From positions 62,001 through 126,000 of the forward strand of contig NZ_JAEMNV010000007.1 in NCBI RefSeq assembly GCF_016482825.1: 64,000 nucleotides of DNA, given 5' to 3'. The translations under genes and the position numbers were made by a program. Each line of letters begins with the position of its first letter. Position 1 is the stretch's first letter. The stretch is from Antrihabitans stalagmiti. Its GTDB lineage: Bacteria; Actinomycetota; Actinomycetes; Mycobacteriales; Mycobacteriaceae. Shown piece by piece: positions 54,237-63,595 of this stretch. The notes below the pieces were generated by a model that was not told where the DNA came from, ran no database searches, and saw only the letters and a program-made list of their open reading frames with translations.

Positions 54237-54851
54237 CTACTGCGACTTGTACACCGCGTACCAGGTCCGTCTCGCCGCCCCGCGAACCGCGTCGGCAAGA
54301 TGTTCCCCACGCCGGTACAGCTCTCGACGGCGTAGTTCCAGACGAAGATCGGGTTCCCTCTCCAGATCCGCAATCGCGTCCCGGTAGGCGTGCTCTGCCG
54401 AGGCCAGGAGCTCGAGCGACTCGTCGGCCAACTTGCCGGCTCGAGCGTGCGGCAGTGCGTGAATCGCCGCACCGAGGGGACGCATCGCCCTGTCGATCGC
54501 TTCCACCTGCAGTCCCAGGCAGGGGTCCGTCGCGGTGTGCGAGATCTCGGCCTCGCGGACAAGCGCGTACGAACGCTCGCAGATCTCGCCGAGTCGCTCG
54601 CCGAGTTCGAACAGGTCCTCCGACCCCAGCGGAGTGCTGAAGCTCGACCGAACCTGCGTATGCAAATGTCGACGGCGCGCGTGTTCTCGGACAATCAGCG
54701 CACGCATCGCCACGATCGGATCATCTCCGTCGATTCCGGCACACCAGGACACGAGCACGTCGAAGGACTGTCGAACGACGTCGAACTGTTCGACCATCGT
54801 GCCGAGAATGTCGTGTGTTTCCGGAAGAAACCAGGCACTGGGCAGTTTCAT
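54237..54851 (-). CDS. DUF47/PhoU-like Pit accessory protein
   Basis: 204 residues from ATG 54851, whose ATGA overlaps the pit stop; GGAG is nine bases upstream. An ATG at 54866 is less likely, and the long frame beyond it is a shadow of pit. The protein is all-helical and rich in Glu, Arg and Leu (LGSEDLFELGERLGEICER, YRDAIADLEREPDLRLELRRRELYRRG), matching DUF47 proteins that regulate Pit transporters. Coupled translation with pit makes this role likely here. Confidence 0.85.
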   Translation of the reverse strand: MKLPSAWFLPETHDILGTMVEQFDVVRQSFDVLVSWCAGIDGDDPIVAMRALIVREHARRRHLHTQVRSSFSTPLGSEDLFELGERLGEICERSYALVREAEISHTATDPCLGLQVEAIDRAMRPLGAAIHALPHARAGKLADESLELLASAEHAYRDAIADLEREPDLRLELRRRELYRRGEHLADAVRGAARRTWYAVYKSQ

Positions 54852-55861
54852 GACAATGCACTCCATAAGGGGTATGCGGCCGCGGCTATCGCGGCGCTGA
54901 CAGGCAGAGTGACGATCCACGCCGCTCCAATTTCGCGAACCACAGCCCAGTGCACGTGCTGAGCTCGTTGCTCCAGGCCGACACCGACCACACTCGACGC
55001 GACGACATGAGTTGTGCTGACCGGCGCCCCCACGGCAGCACCCGCCAAGATCACAGCGGCGGACCCGCCCTGGCTGACAAGTCCATCGAGTGGTTGCATC
55101 CGGTAGACCCCGCTGCCGACGGTCCGCACGATTCGCCAGCCACCGAACGCCGTACCGATCGTGAGACACGCAGCCGCAGCCACTCGAACCCACAGCGGTA
55201 CAGCGAAAGTCGACAGGTGCCCTTCGGCAACGAGGAGCAGCGTCACCACGCCCATCGTCTTCTGTGCGTCGTTCGCACCATGACTGAACGGCAAGGCCGA
55301 CGCTGTAGCCCACTCCGCTTTTCGCAGTAGGACATTCAGTTCGCGTCGTGCTCTTCGCAACGACCGACGGCCCAAGTAGATGCCTCCCGCACCGACAGCA
55401 ACACCCAACATCGGAGATATCGCGAGTCCAGCAAGGACTCCGAGGACTCCGGTCGGCCGGCCGGCCTCGAAGCCGCCCCACCTGACGCCTGACAAACCCC
55501 CCGCCAGAACCGCGGCACCCACCAATCCGCCGACCAAAGCATGCGATGAGCTGGACGGTAGGCCGAACTTCCAGGTGATCAGGTTCCACCCGATCGCCGC
55601 CGTCAACGCGGCAGCAATAGCGGCCACCGTCTCGTGCGGCGCCGCCCGAATCACACCGCCGACCGTGTCGGCGACGGCAGTGCCTGCGAGCAACGGTCCG
55701 AGAACATGCCCGAGGGTCGCGAGCACCAGCGCTTGGGCCGGCGTCGCTGCGCGCGTAGCGACGAGCGCCGCAACGGCATTCGCCGAATCGTGAAATCCGT
55801 TGGTGACGTCGAAGGCCATGGCAAGGACCACGACGATGACAAGGATCGTGAAGGCACTCAT
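54848..55861 (-). CDS. pit: Pit-family phosphate transporter (second copy)
   Basis: 337 residues from ATG 55861, overlapping the otsB1 stop by 4 bp (ATGA). Pit signatures FDVTNGFHDSANAVA and PFSHGANDAQKTMGV are both present, with GLPSSSSHALVGG between. It should import phosphate with low affinity. Its chain is shorter than the copy at 5.9 kb (374 residues) and it has a DUF47 partner that the other copy lacks. Tight coupling to otsB1 may join phosphate release and phosphate transport (inference). Confidence 0.92.
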   Translation of the reverse strand: MSAFTILVIVVVLAMAFDVTNGFHDSANAVAALVATRAATPAQALVLATLGHVLGPLLAGTAVADTVGGVIRAAPHETVAAIAAALTAAIGWNLITWKFGLPSSSSHALVGGLVGAAVLAGGLSGVRWGGFEAGRPTGVLGVLAGLAISPMLGVAVGAGGIYLGRRSLRRARRELNVLLRKAEWATASALPFSHGANDAQKTMGVVTLLLVAEGHLSTFAVPLWVRVAAAACLTIGTAFGGWRIVRTVGSGVYRMQPLDGLVSQGGSAAVILAGAAVGAPVSTTHVVASSVVGVGLEQRAQHVHWAVVREIGAAWIVTLPVSAAIAAAAYPLWSALS

Positions 55862-58800
55862 GTCAGATGCACGGTGTGCCCAGGCCGCAAGGACGCGACG
55901 TGTCCGCGACATTCGATGTCGATCGGTCGCTGACTGCCTTCGGCTGCTGTAATCGTCACTTCTTTACCGACGATCCGAAGCAAAAGACGATGTCCGCGAT
56001 AGTAGATCGAGAACTCCAGCGCACCGAGTTCGGAAGGCCAGCTCGGACACAGGACGAGCCGTTCACCGCGAGTCTCGAGTCCGGAGAAGCAGCGTTGCAA
56101 CAGATCTGTACTTCCAGCCATCGCGGCGAGATGAATACCCTCGGCTGTCGTTCCTCCCTGCACATCGGCGACATCGGACTCCAGCACGCGATGGAGAAAT
56201 TCCAATGCCTGAGATCTGTTGGCGCGCGCAAGAACCCATGACTGCACGACCGCACTCAAGGTCGAACCGTGCGACGTGCGGGTCATGTAGTAATCGATCG
56301 TGCGCGGGATCATCTCGGGCTCGAACGCGTAACCGAGTCGTCCGAACAATTCGCGAAGTTCGTCCGATGACAACAGATAGAAGAGCATCTTCACATCCGC
56401 TTGTTTCGACACTTTGTACCTGGTGACGTCGTCACCCTCTGCCTCGAGAATCCGGTCCAGTCGACCGACATTGCCGTATCGCTCTCGATATCGGTCCCAG
56501 TCGAGTTCGACGAGCCCGTCGTAGCCCTCGAACTGGCTGATCACGCCATCGTGGAACGGGACGAACATCTCGCGACTCACAGCCTCCCAACGGGTCATCT
56601 CGTCTGCTCCGACACCGAGCGATTCCAACAATTCGCTACGGGTCACGCTCGGGATCAACTCGAGCGCATCGAGCGCGCGCAAAATCACCCATACCGACAT
56701 CACGTTCGTGTACGCGTTGTTGTCGACGCCGTCGTACGGCCTGTCGGGATACCCCGAATGAAACTCGTCGGGACCGATGACTCCGCGAATGACGTAGCGT
56801 CCCTTGGGCTCGTCGAAGCTCGCCAAACTTACGTAGAAGCGCGCAATTTCGACCAGCATCTCCGCCCCGGCGTCGGATAGAAAGTCCAGATCGCCGGTCA
56901 CTTGATAGAACTGCCACACGTTGTACGCGATTGCGGCACCGACGTGATGCTCGCGAGCGCTTGCGTCCGGCATCCAGCGACCCGACTGCGGGTTGAGATG
57001 CACCTGTTGGCTTTCCTCGCGGCCGTCACTCCCGGACTGCCACGGAAACATCGCGCCGCGGTAGCCGGCCTCGCAAGCCAGCCGACGCGCTTCAGGAAGT
57101 CGACGAAATCGATAGCGTAACAACGATTCCGACAGAGCAGGCATGCGGAGGTTGAGCACCGGGAGCACGAACAGTTCGTCCCAGAACACGTGGCCGCGGT
57201 AGGCCTCACCGTGCAAACCTCTAGCAGGAATCCCCGCGTCGACATCCGAGGTGTTCCTCGACACCGTTTGCATCAGGTGCAGTAGGTGCAGCCGCACGAT
57301 TCGCTGCGTCTCGTCGTGGCCCTCCAGGACGATGTCCGTGTGGGCCCATATGTGTTTCCATGCGACGACGTGACCATCGAGAAGCTCGCCGAAACGACCC
57401 AACCGCTGCAACAGCCGAGTTGCTTCGTCGGACGGTTCGGAGATGGCGCGATCCCGCCCGGTGAAGAGCGCAACCATCTTTTCCAATGTAACGCTTTGCC
57501 CCACTTCGATATCGACGACGATCTCGTGTCCGATCGCTTTGCTTTGCTCGATGAGTCGATACCGTCCACGAACGCTGGTGCCGCTATTGGCGGCGCGCCA
57601 CAACGAGTTCCGCGCCGCCACTGCCACGGGAATGCGCGATTGATTGGTCGCGACCGCAAGAAGCACTGCTTGCTCGGAAAGCGCCTTGGTTTGCACCTGG
57701 TCGAGGTGTTCACTGGAAAGTTCGCGGTATCGATCGACCAGGGTGTTTTGAACCGCCCCGTTGATCAACGAGCGAAATTCTATTGTGCCGGACCAGTTTT
57801 CCGCCGTTATCGTAGTCTCGAGCGCACAAGCGTGGGGGTTGTGCATCGCGACGAATCGTCGTTGATCGACCGCAGTCGTCTGCCCGAGCGGATCGCGAAA
57901 CCTGAATCGCCGGTGCAGAATCGATCGACGTAGGTCGAGATGCTGGCAATAGTCGAGAAGGTCGGCGCGATCCAGGTCGAACCACGCGCCCTGTGGTCCG
58001 TCGGTCCGAAACGTGACCGGCAACCAGTTCGGCAGGTTGACGATGCTCTCGTTCTCGATCAAGTTTCCTGCTATGCGGTCGACCAGCCGGTTGTACACAC
58101 CGGCTGCATACGTGCCTGGATAGTGCAACTCCCCCGCCCTGGCTTCCGGTGCACACCCGCGTGTCGCGATCACCCCATTTCCCGTCGTGCACAGCGCTTC
58201 TCGCAACTTTTCATCAGCCGGGTCGTAGCCGTCGTAGGTTATCGACCAGGTGTCGGCGGGACATGCTGCGGTAGCTCGTTGCAAGCGGTCGGCGAGCTTT
58301 CGGAGTACTTTGCAGACTTCGCTTGGGCCATCGACCGCGAGCTTCGCCGCTGATCTTCGCTCCGCCACATCCGGATCGCGAACAACGATGCCCACGCCGG
58401 TGCCCGCAACTGCATCGAATGCGTCCTCATCGGTCAGATCGTCTCCAACGTACAGCGGGGTCCTGCTACTCGTCCCAACGATGTCAGCAAGTACCCACCG
58501 CAGAGCCCGTCCCTTCCCCCAGTCCACGTTCGGCCTGAGTTCGAGCACCTTTCGACCGGTCGTAAGTCGAAGTCCGGTCTCGGCAGCAATGGATGCAACC
58601 GTCTGGACCACGCTGTCGACGCTCGAGCTCGCCACATTTCGGTAGTGAATCGAGACCGCAAATCTTTTGTGCTCCAACAGCACTCCCGGTACAGATGCCA
58701 GAGTCGAGCGCAGCCGAGATACTGCTCGGACGAGATCGGGGATCGCCGCGAGTGCACCCTCGTTCTCGTAGTACTCGCCACCTGGACCGATCAGTTCGAA

Positions 58801-59859
58801 GCCGTGACTGCCCGCGTACCAGAGTCCGGGAATACCGACCCGCGCCCGAATGTCGGCAAGATCTCGACCGCTGATCACCGCAACAGGACACAAGCCTGCG
58901 AGCCGGGCGAGTTCGATCGCACAGCCTTCGACCAGAGTGGCCGAGTCGGGATCGTTCACGATGTCGGACAGCGTGCCGTCGAAGTCGAGAAAGACTGCCG
59001 GGCGGGCTACCCGCAGACCCGGAGCGAGCTCGCTGTGATCGGTGAGCGCAGGGGGAATGTCCGCCACGTGCGCAAAGGTTTCGCAGACCGCGATGTCGGA
59101 GAGGTCGGTTACCGTGGCGTCGGCGCCGCAATCCTGCAGTCTGCCCGTGTCTCCAACTCGCTCGACGCCGATAACCAGGGCGAATCCACCGCTGCGTCCC
59201 GCCGCCACCCCAGCTTCGGAATCTTCGATCACAACCGCCCGGGTTGCACGGGTTCCGATTCGATGGACAGCTTCGAGAAGTACTGCCGGGTCAGGCTTTC
59301 CAGCAAGTCCGCACTCTTGTGCCACCATCCCGTCGACAACAGCATCGAACATATCTGCCACCCCCGCCGCGGCCAGCACCTCGGCGCCATTTCGACTGGC
59401 TGTGAACACTGCTGTCTTGATACCCGTTCGCATCAGCTTCTCGATCAGGTCGATCGTCGACTGGAACCGTGGAACGCCTTGCGCGATTCGTAGATGAAAC
59501 AGTTCGTTCTTTCTATTGGCGAGGCCCTGCACGGTGCCGTCCTCGAACCGATCGTCCTGGCTTCCGTGCTGCAAAGCGATTCCTCGCGAGGCGAGGAAGT
59601 CCGCTAGGCCTGACAACCGTGGCTTGCCGTCGACGTATCTCTTGTAGTCGAAAGGTGTGAATGGCGAATGATCCTCGCCGGACCGAGCAGCACGATCGGC
59701 GAGAAATGCGTCGAACAATTCCGTCCACGCCGCGGCATGAAGCGCGGCCGTGTCGGTGACAACTCCGTCCATGTCGAATATGACGGCATCGTGGTAACGC
59801 GGGTCGATGGTCGCGGCCCGAGCCGCATTGTCCGACATCGCGGTTCGGTCTGTTGGCAT
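55858..59859 (-). CDS. otsB1: OtsB1-type fusion: HAD phosphomutase/phosphatase, trehalose-6-phosphate phosphatase and GH65 domain
   Basis: 1333 residues, close to M. tuberculosis OtsB1 (Rv2006, 1327 residues). An N-terminal beta-phosphoglucomutase-like HAD domain has DMDG with Asp29 and Asp31 (about 20-260). A trehalose-phosphatase domain has LDFDGTLSD with Asp292 and Asp294 (about 285-535). A GH65 domain follows (about 545-1333), with GVIGPDEFHSGY near the catalytic Glu and GAMFPWQSGSDGREE. A GH65 phosphorylase plus phosphoglucomutase plus phosphatase could recycle trehalose or maltose phosphates. An ATG at 59838 is also a possible start. Rv2006 is a DosR target. Confidence 0.9.
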   Translation of the reverse strand: MPTDRTAMSDNAARAATIDPRYHDAVIFDMDGVVTDTAALHAAAWTELFDAFLADRAARSGEDHSPFTPFDYKRYVDGKPRLSGLADFLASRGIALQHGSQDDRFEDGTVQGLANRKNELFHLRIAQGVPRFQSTIDLIEKLMRTGIKTAVFTASRNGAEVLAAAGVADMFDAVVDGMVAQECGLAGKPDPAVLLEAVHRIGTRATRAVVIEDSEAGVAAGRSGGFALVIGVERVGDTGRLQDCGADATVTDLSDIAVCETFAHVADIPPALTDHSELAPGLRVARPAVFLDFDGTLSDIVNDPDSATLVEGCAIELARLAGLCPVAVISGRDLADIRARVGIPGLWYAGSHGFELIGPGGEYYENEGALAAIPDLVRAVSRLRSTLASVPGVLLEHKRFAVSIHYRNVASSSVDSVVQTVASIAAETGLRLTTGRKVLELRPNVDWGKGRALRWVLADIVGTSSRTPLYVGDDLTDEDAFDAVAGTGVGIVVRDPDVAERRSAAKLAVDGPSEVCKVLRKLADRLQRATAACPADTWSITYDGYDPADEKLREALCTTGNGVIATRGCAPEARAGELHYPGTYAAGVYNRLVDRIAGNLIENESIVNLPNWLPVTFRTDGPQGAWFDLDRADLLDYCQHLDLRRSILHRRFRFRDPLGQTTAVDQRRFVAMHNPHACALETTITAENWSGTIEFRSLINGAVQNTLVDRYRELSSEHLDQVQTKALSEQAVLLAVATNQSRIPVAVAARNSLWRAANSGTSVRGRYRLIEQSKAIGHEIVVDIEVGQSVTLEKMVALFTGRDRAISEPSDEATRLLQRLGRFGELLDGHVVAWKHIWAHTDIVLEGHDETQRIVRLHLLHLMQTVSRNTSDVDAGIPARGLHGEAYRGHVFWDELFVLPVLNLRMPALSESLLRYRFRRLPEARRLACEAGYRGAMFPWQSGSDGREESQQVHLNPQSGRWMPDASAREHHVGAAIAYNVWQFYQVTGDLDFLSDAGAEMLVEIARFYVSLASFDEPKGRYVIRGVIGPDEFHSGYPDRPYDGVDNNAYTNVMSVWVILRALDALELIPSVTRSELLESLGVGADEMTRWEAVSREMFVPFHDGVISQFEGYDGLVELDWDRYRERYGNVGRLDRILEAEGDDVTRYKVSKQADVKMLFYLLSSDELRELFGRLGYAFEPEMIPRTIDYYMTRTSHGSTLSAVVQSWVLARANRSQALEFLHRVLESDVADVQGGTTAEGIHLAAMAGSTDLLQRCFSGLETRGERLVLCPSWPSELGALEFSIYYRGHRLLLRIVGKEVTITAAEGSQRPIDIECRGHVASLRPGHTVHLT

Positions 59860-59958
59860 AGACGCGAATATCCCGCGGCGCGGCCCCGAGCGGTAGGGAC
59901 GTCTGTACTCGATCGAGGAACATCAAGTCACGCGACCTGAAGTTGGTCCTTCGAACGA

Positions 59959-59970
59959 GGGACTTCGGCC
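59959..59970. promoter_or_regulatory. DosR-box-like site between otsB1 and nitroreductase genes
   Basis: GGGACTTCGGCC, one base shorter than the DosR form GGGACTTTCGGCC. It lies 61 bp before the nitroreductase start at 60032 and 99 bp before the otsB1 start. Confidence 0.4.
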
Positions 59971-60031
59971 TCTGCACTCGCCACCTTCCGACTGCGAAAG
60001 TTGCCTCATCGAAACCGAGAGAGGTACTGCA

Positions 60032-61045
60032 ATGGACGCAGATGTCCCCGACGACACCACGATCAGATCTGCAATCGCCCTAGCTATGCATGCCCCGTCG
60101 GTGCACAATTCGCAGCCGTGGCGCTGGCGTATCGGCGACGAGACCGTGCATCTGTACGCCGACCCCAAAGTCATACTGCGCCATACGGATCCGGACGGGC
60201 GAGATCTGATGTTGAGTTGTGGCACCGTCCTCCACCATTTCAGGGTCGCGGCAGCCGCTCTCGGTTGGCGTGCCCGCGCTCACCGGTTCCCCAATCCGGC
60301 CGTTCCCGAGCACATTGCGTCATTCGAATTCGAACGCAAAGTCGCATCGGAACAGGACATTGCATTGGCCGGCGCCATCCCTCGGCGAAGGACGGACAGG
60401 CGTCGCTACAGCTCGTGGCCCGTACCACTCGGCCACATCGCGCAGATGGCGTCTCGCGCCGCGCAGGAAGGCATCGTGTTGTATCGCGCCGAGGCGATTC
60501 CACTTCTGGAGAAGGCTGTTGCCGACGCCGCAGCGGCGCACGCACTCGACATGGAGTACCAAACAGAACTCCACGTGTGGAGTGGTCGCCGAGGTTCGCT
60601 CGACGGGGTTCCTGCGGCAAACACTCCCGTACCGGACGAGTCCAGCAAAATCACCTCCCGAGCATTTGCGAACCCGCTACTCGAGCAACCCCATAGCGAA
60701 CGACGGACGGACGATGCGTCCGAATACCTCGTTCTTGCAACACCTTCCGACGACGTCATGTCTCGACTACGCGCGGGCGAAGCGACGAGTGCCGGCCTGC
60801 TGACGGCGACAACTCTCGGCTTGGCCACGTGTGCTCTCACCGAGCCCCTCGAGATACCGATGACCCGCGCAGCGATTCGCTCGGAGGTACTGGACAACAG
60901 CGGTTTTCCACAGATGCTGCTGCGGGTCGGTTGGTCGCCTTCCACAGCCGACCCGCTGCCGAGGACACCGAGACACGCCGTAACGGAGATGATCGATTCT
61001 CTCGATGGCGTCACCACGGGCAGACGACGGGAAGCCTTGCGTTAA
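60032..61045 (+). CDS. Acg-type nitroreductase family protein
   Basis: 337 residues from ATG 60032 (GAGAGGTACTGCA before it). Signature MHAPSVHNSQPWRW at the N-terminus, IPRRRTDRRRY in the middle and RAGEATSAGLLTATTLGLATCALTEP in the C-terminal part. The Cys of the family ATCALT block is kept. Likely a flavin-binding protein of the Rv2032/Rv3127 kind with no known physiological substrate. First gene of a four-gene run with a second nitroreductase, an SDR and an Rv1733c-type protein. Confidence 0.88.
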   Translation: MDADVPDDTTIRSAIALAMHAPSVHNSQPWRWRIGDETVHLYADPKVILRHTDPDGRDLMLSCGTVLHHFRVAAAALGWRARAHRFPNPAVPEHIASFEFERKVASEQDIALAGAIPRRRTDRRRYSSWPVPLGHIAQMASRAAQEGIVLYRAEAIPLLEKAVADAAAAHALDMEYQTELHVWSGRRGSLDGVPAANTPVPDESSKITSRAFANPLLEQPHSERRTDDASEYLVLATPSDDVMSRLRAGEATSAGLLTATTLGLATCALTEPLEIPMTRAAIRSEVLDNSGFPQMLLRVGWSPSTADPLPRTPRHAVTEMIDSLDGVTTGRRREALR

Positions 61046-61106
61046 CCGAACAGAAGCGACAGTTCTCCCGCCAATTTCCGCAGCGACACAACCGAGAGAC
61101 CGAGAA

Positions 61107-62093
61107 ATGAGTACGGTTCCTACGCTCGACCGCAGAACTATCGAATCCGCGGTTGCTCTGGCTTGCCGAGCACCGTCGCTGCACAACAGTCAACCGTGGC
61201 ATTGGATAGCCGACGGGGATGCCCTGCACCTGTATTGCGACTCGGACCGGCTTCTGCCGTCCACGGACGCCTTCGGTCGACAAATGATAATCAGCTGCGG
61301 CGCAGCACTCGATCATCTCGGAATTGCGTTCGCGGCGCAGGGACGACACACGACGATCACACGCATGCCCGACGGCAATCGCGACCACCTCGCACGGATC
61401 GATGTCGGTGCATCGGAGGGACAACCGAGCCCGCAGACGATCGCGATGGCCACAGCGATAGCTGATCGCAGAAGTGACCGGCTGCCGCTATGCCCGCCCG
61501 CCGATCCGGAGGCTTTGACGAAACAGTTGCGTGACCTGGTCGCGCCTACCGGAGTTCGTCTCGAACTCCTCGGCCGCAATGCTCACGCAGAGTTGATACA
61601 CGCGTCGTCTCTCACAGCGAGCAGACGTCAACGCGATTCGATGTACCAGGACGAGTTGTACTGGTGGACTGGCGAATCCGCACTACCGGATGGTGTTCCC
61701 AAGCAAGCGCTGGTGTCGCCGACCGAACACGAGAGAGTTGCGATGGGCCGACGATTTCCCCCCGGAAGTCCCAACTCCAGACGAGCCGACGTCACCGACG
61801 ATCGGGCAGCGATCGTCTTGCTGTCGACCGCGGCGGATACGCGACTGGAATGGCTGCGCTGCGGAGAAGCGCTGTCGGAAGTTCTGCTCGAATGCACGAA
61901 GTCGGGGTTGGCGACCTGCGCCCTGACACATGTCACCGAGCTTCCACACAGTCGCGAGATGGTCGGCAGCGTGTCCACTTGTGGAGGAGTTCCACAGGTC
62001 CTGATAAGGATCGGAATCGCGCCAGACCGCTCGGACGAAGGGCAGGCGACACCGCGACGCCCACTTTCCGAGGTACTTGTCACGCGAAAGTGA
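61107..62093 (+). CDS. Acg-type nitroreductase family protein
   Basis: 328 residues from ATG 61107 (GAGAGACCGAGAA before); the frame extends upstream into the previous gene without a better start. CRAPSLHNSQPWHW, ISCGAALDHLGIA, YWWTGESALPDGVP and RCGEALSEVLLECTKSGLATCALTHV are almost the same blocks as in the protein at 4.6 kb, to which it is more alike than to its neighbour at 60.0 kb. It starts 61 bp after that neighbour, so the two are probably co-transcribed. Confidence 0.9.
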   Translation: MSTVPTLDRRTIESAVALACRAPSLHNSQPWHWIADGDALHLYCDSDRLLPSTDAFGRQMIISCGAALDHLGIAFAAQGRHTTITRMPDGNRDHLARIDVGASEGQPSPQTIAMATAIADRRSDRLPLCPPADPEALTKQLRDLVAPTGVRLELLGRNAHAELIHASSLTASRRQRDSMYQDELYWWTGESALPDGVPKQALVSPTEHERVAMGRRFPPGSPNSRRADVTDDRAAIVLLSTAADTRLEWLRCGEALSEVLLECTKSGLATCALTHVTELPHSREMVGSVSTCGGVPQVLIRIGIAPDRSDEGQATPRRPLSEVLVTRK

Positions 62094-62127
62094 CACATCA
62101 CACCTTCGATTCGACAGGACCACGACA

Positions 62128-62880
62128 GTGAATTCTCTTTGGCGTAGTGCAATCGTCACCGGCGGCGCGCAAGGAATCGGCGCAGCGGTTGTACGTGCTT
62201 TGATCGATTCCGGCATTCGAGTACTGATCGGCGACCTGGAAGACGACGAGGGAAAGAAACTCGCAGAATCGCTGGGTGACAACGCGCTGTATCGTCATCT
62301 CGACGTGACAAATGGTCACGATTGGCGTGCGGCAGTGGTCGACGCCGACGAAAATCTCGGCCCTCTCTCAATTGTCGTCAACAACGCAGGAATCGTCGAC
62401 TTTCGAGGCATCGACGATGAATGGCCTGACCCATTTCGACACATCCTCGATGTAAACCTGTACGGTCCGTGGCTGGGCACCCATACAGCTGCGCCGGTAC
62501 TTCGCCGAAACGGCGGAGGTGCGATAGTCAATATCTCCTCGACTGCCGGACTGATCGGCTATTCGGGATTGGCGGGGTACGTCGCCAGCAAATGGGGACT
62601 ACGTGGACTGACGAAAGCCGCCGCACTCGACCTCGCCCCTGACGGCATTCGCGTGTGCTCGGTCCATCCTGGATCGATCGCAACCCCTATGACCGCTGGC
62701 CTGAGCAGTGACACCGTTGCCGATCAGCCGATCGCTCGTTTCGGCACGCCTGAAGAAGTGGCGGCAATGGTTCGCTTCGTCGCGCTCGAAGCCACCTACT
62801 CGACTGGATCGGAGTTCGTCGTCGACGGTGGCGCGACAGCAGGTGTAACCGTCCGCGACCAGGAACGGTCGGCGCAATGA
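62128..62880 (+). CDS. Short-chain dehydrogenase/reductase
   Basis: 250 residues from GTG 62128, with AGGA nine bases upstream. The NAD(P)-binding turn TGGAQGIG is at 11-18, the NNAG motif at about 84-87, and the catalytic set Ser (NISSTAG) with YVASK. It should oxidise or reduce a hydroxyl or keto group; the substrate is unknown. It overlaps the Rv1733c-type gene by ATGA and lies 34 bp after the nitroreductase gene. Confidence 0.88.
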   Translation: MNSLWRSAIVTGGAQGIGAAVVRALIDSGIRVLIGDLEDDEGKKLAESLGDNALYRHLDVTNGHDWRAAVVDADENLGPLSIVVNNAGIVDFRGIDDEWPDPFRHILDVNLYGPWLGTHTAAPVLRRNGGGAIVNISSTAGLIGYSGLAGYVASKWGLRGLTKAAALDLAPDGIRVCSVHPGSIATPMTAGLSSDTVADQPIARFGTPEEVAAMVRFVALEATYSTGSEFVVDGGATAGVTVRDQERSAQ

Positions 62881-63485
62881 ATCCGCTCTTGTCCAGCGTC
62901 GTTTCTCTCTACCGGATGCTGCCGTGGAGCAGAAATCCGCTGATGCGAGCCACGGACCGGCTCTACTTCACCGCTGTGATCGTCGCAGTCGTTGTGTTCG
63001 CAGCGTCCGTGCCCATCTGCGCAGCGGTAGGCACCGCCGCATACAGTTCACGGAGTGCCGAACTGGCTGCCGACCGCGCAACCAAGCACGAGGTCGAAGC
63101 GACGGTTGTCGGCGTCGCGCCCGCCATCAGTCCCGAAGATGTCCGAACAGGCGCTGCGGGGGTAACGTCGACCAACGCCGAGGTTTCGTGGACTGTCGAT
63201 GGGCAAACGTTTCGATCGTCCAAACGCGTACCTGGAGCTGTCGCCAAGGGTGATCATGTTTCGATATGGCTCGACTCTGCCGGCGAGCGTGTCGACGCGC
63301 CGTTGCCGACGTCGGATGCCGCGGCTTTCGCAATTTCATGCGCCATGTTGGGCATTGCTCTTTCCGCATTCGCCCTCCTTGCCGGCCTTCAACTCCTGCA
63401 CGCCTATCTGGCAGTTCGCAACCGGCGCGCTTGGACGCAAGAATGGGAATTGTTCGACCGAAATCCTAGAAAGTTCCAAGAATAG
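62877..63485 (+). CDS. Rv1733c-family membrane protein
   Basis: 202 residues starting in the ATGA overlap with the SDR gene. Two membrane spans, about 30-55 (LYFTAVIVAVVVFAASVPIC) and 148-172, enclose an exoplasmic loop with EVEATVVGVAP and VSWTVDGQ. The block RATDRLYFTAV followed by AAVGTAAYSSRS matches Rv1733c, a DosR-regulon membrane protein known as a latency antigen, function unknown. Its last codons and stop overlap the first unit of a triple 16-bp repeat, so the C-terminus may have been altered by repeat growth. Confidence 0.85.
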   Translation: MNPLLSSVVSLYRMLPWSRNPLMRATDRLYFTAVIVAVVVFAASVPICAAVGTAAYSSRSAELAADRATKHEVEATVVGVAPAISPEDVRTGAAGVTSTNAEVSWTVDGQTFRSSKRVPGAVAKGDHVSIWLDSAGERVDAPLPTSDAAAFAISCAMLGIALSAFALLAGLQLLHAYLAVRNRRAWTQEWELFDRNPRKFQE

Positions 63486-63520
63486 TCCGTTCCAAGAATA
63501 GTCCGTTCCAAGAATAGTCC
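63473..63520. repeat. Three perfect tandem copies of a 16-bp unit
   Basis: GTTCCAAGAATAGTCC occurs at 63473-63488, 63489-63504 and 63505-63520 without change. The first copy spans the stop codon TAG (63483-63485) of the Rv1733c-type gene. It carries in-frame stops and is not coding beyond that. Confidence 0.95.
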
Positions 63521-63546
63521 ACGGCGATTCGTCTTCACACCCGAAA

Positions 63547-63576
63547 GCCCGGCGGCAAATAGATTGCCTGCCGGGC
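63547..63576. terminator. Hairpin between convergent genes
   Basis: Stem GCCCGGC-GGCAA type with a one-base bulge, paired to TTGCC-T-GCCGGGC, loop about ATAGA. It lies between the plus-strand gene ending at 63485 and the convergent stress gene ending at 63596. Confidence 0.6.
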
Positions 63577-63595
63577 CTGGGCGGACCGCTTCCGA

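Noticed and set aside
54852-55589. N-terminal extension of the DUF47 frame
   Set aside because: It runs inside the pit gene; the ATGA overlap and GGAG site place the start at 54851.
63473-63520. CRISPR array
   Set aside because: The 16-bp units are directly joined without spacers and there are no cas genes.
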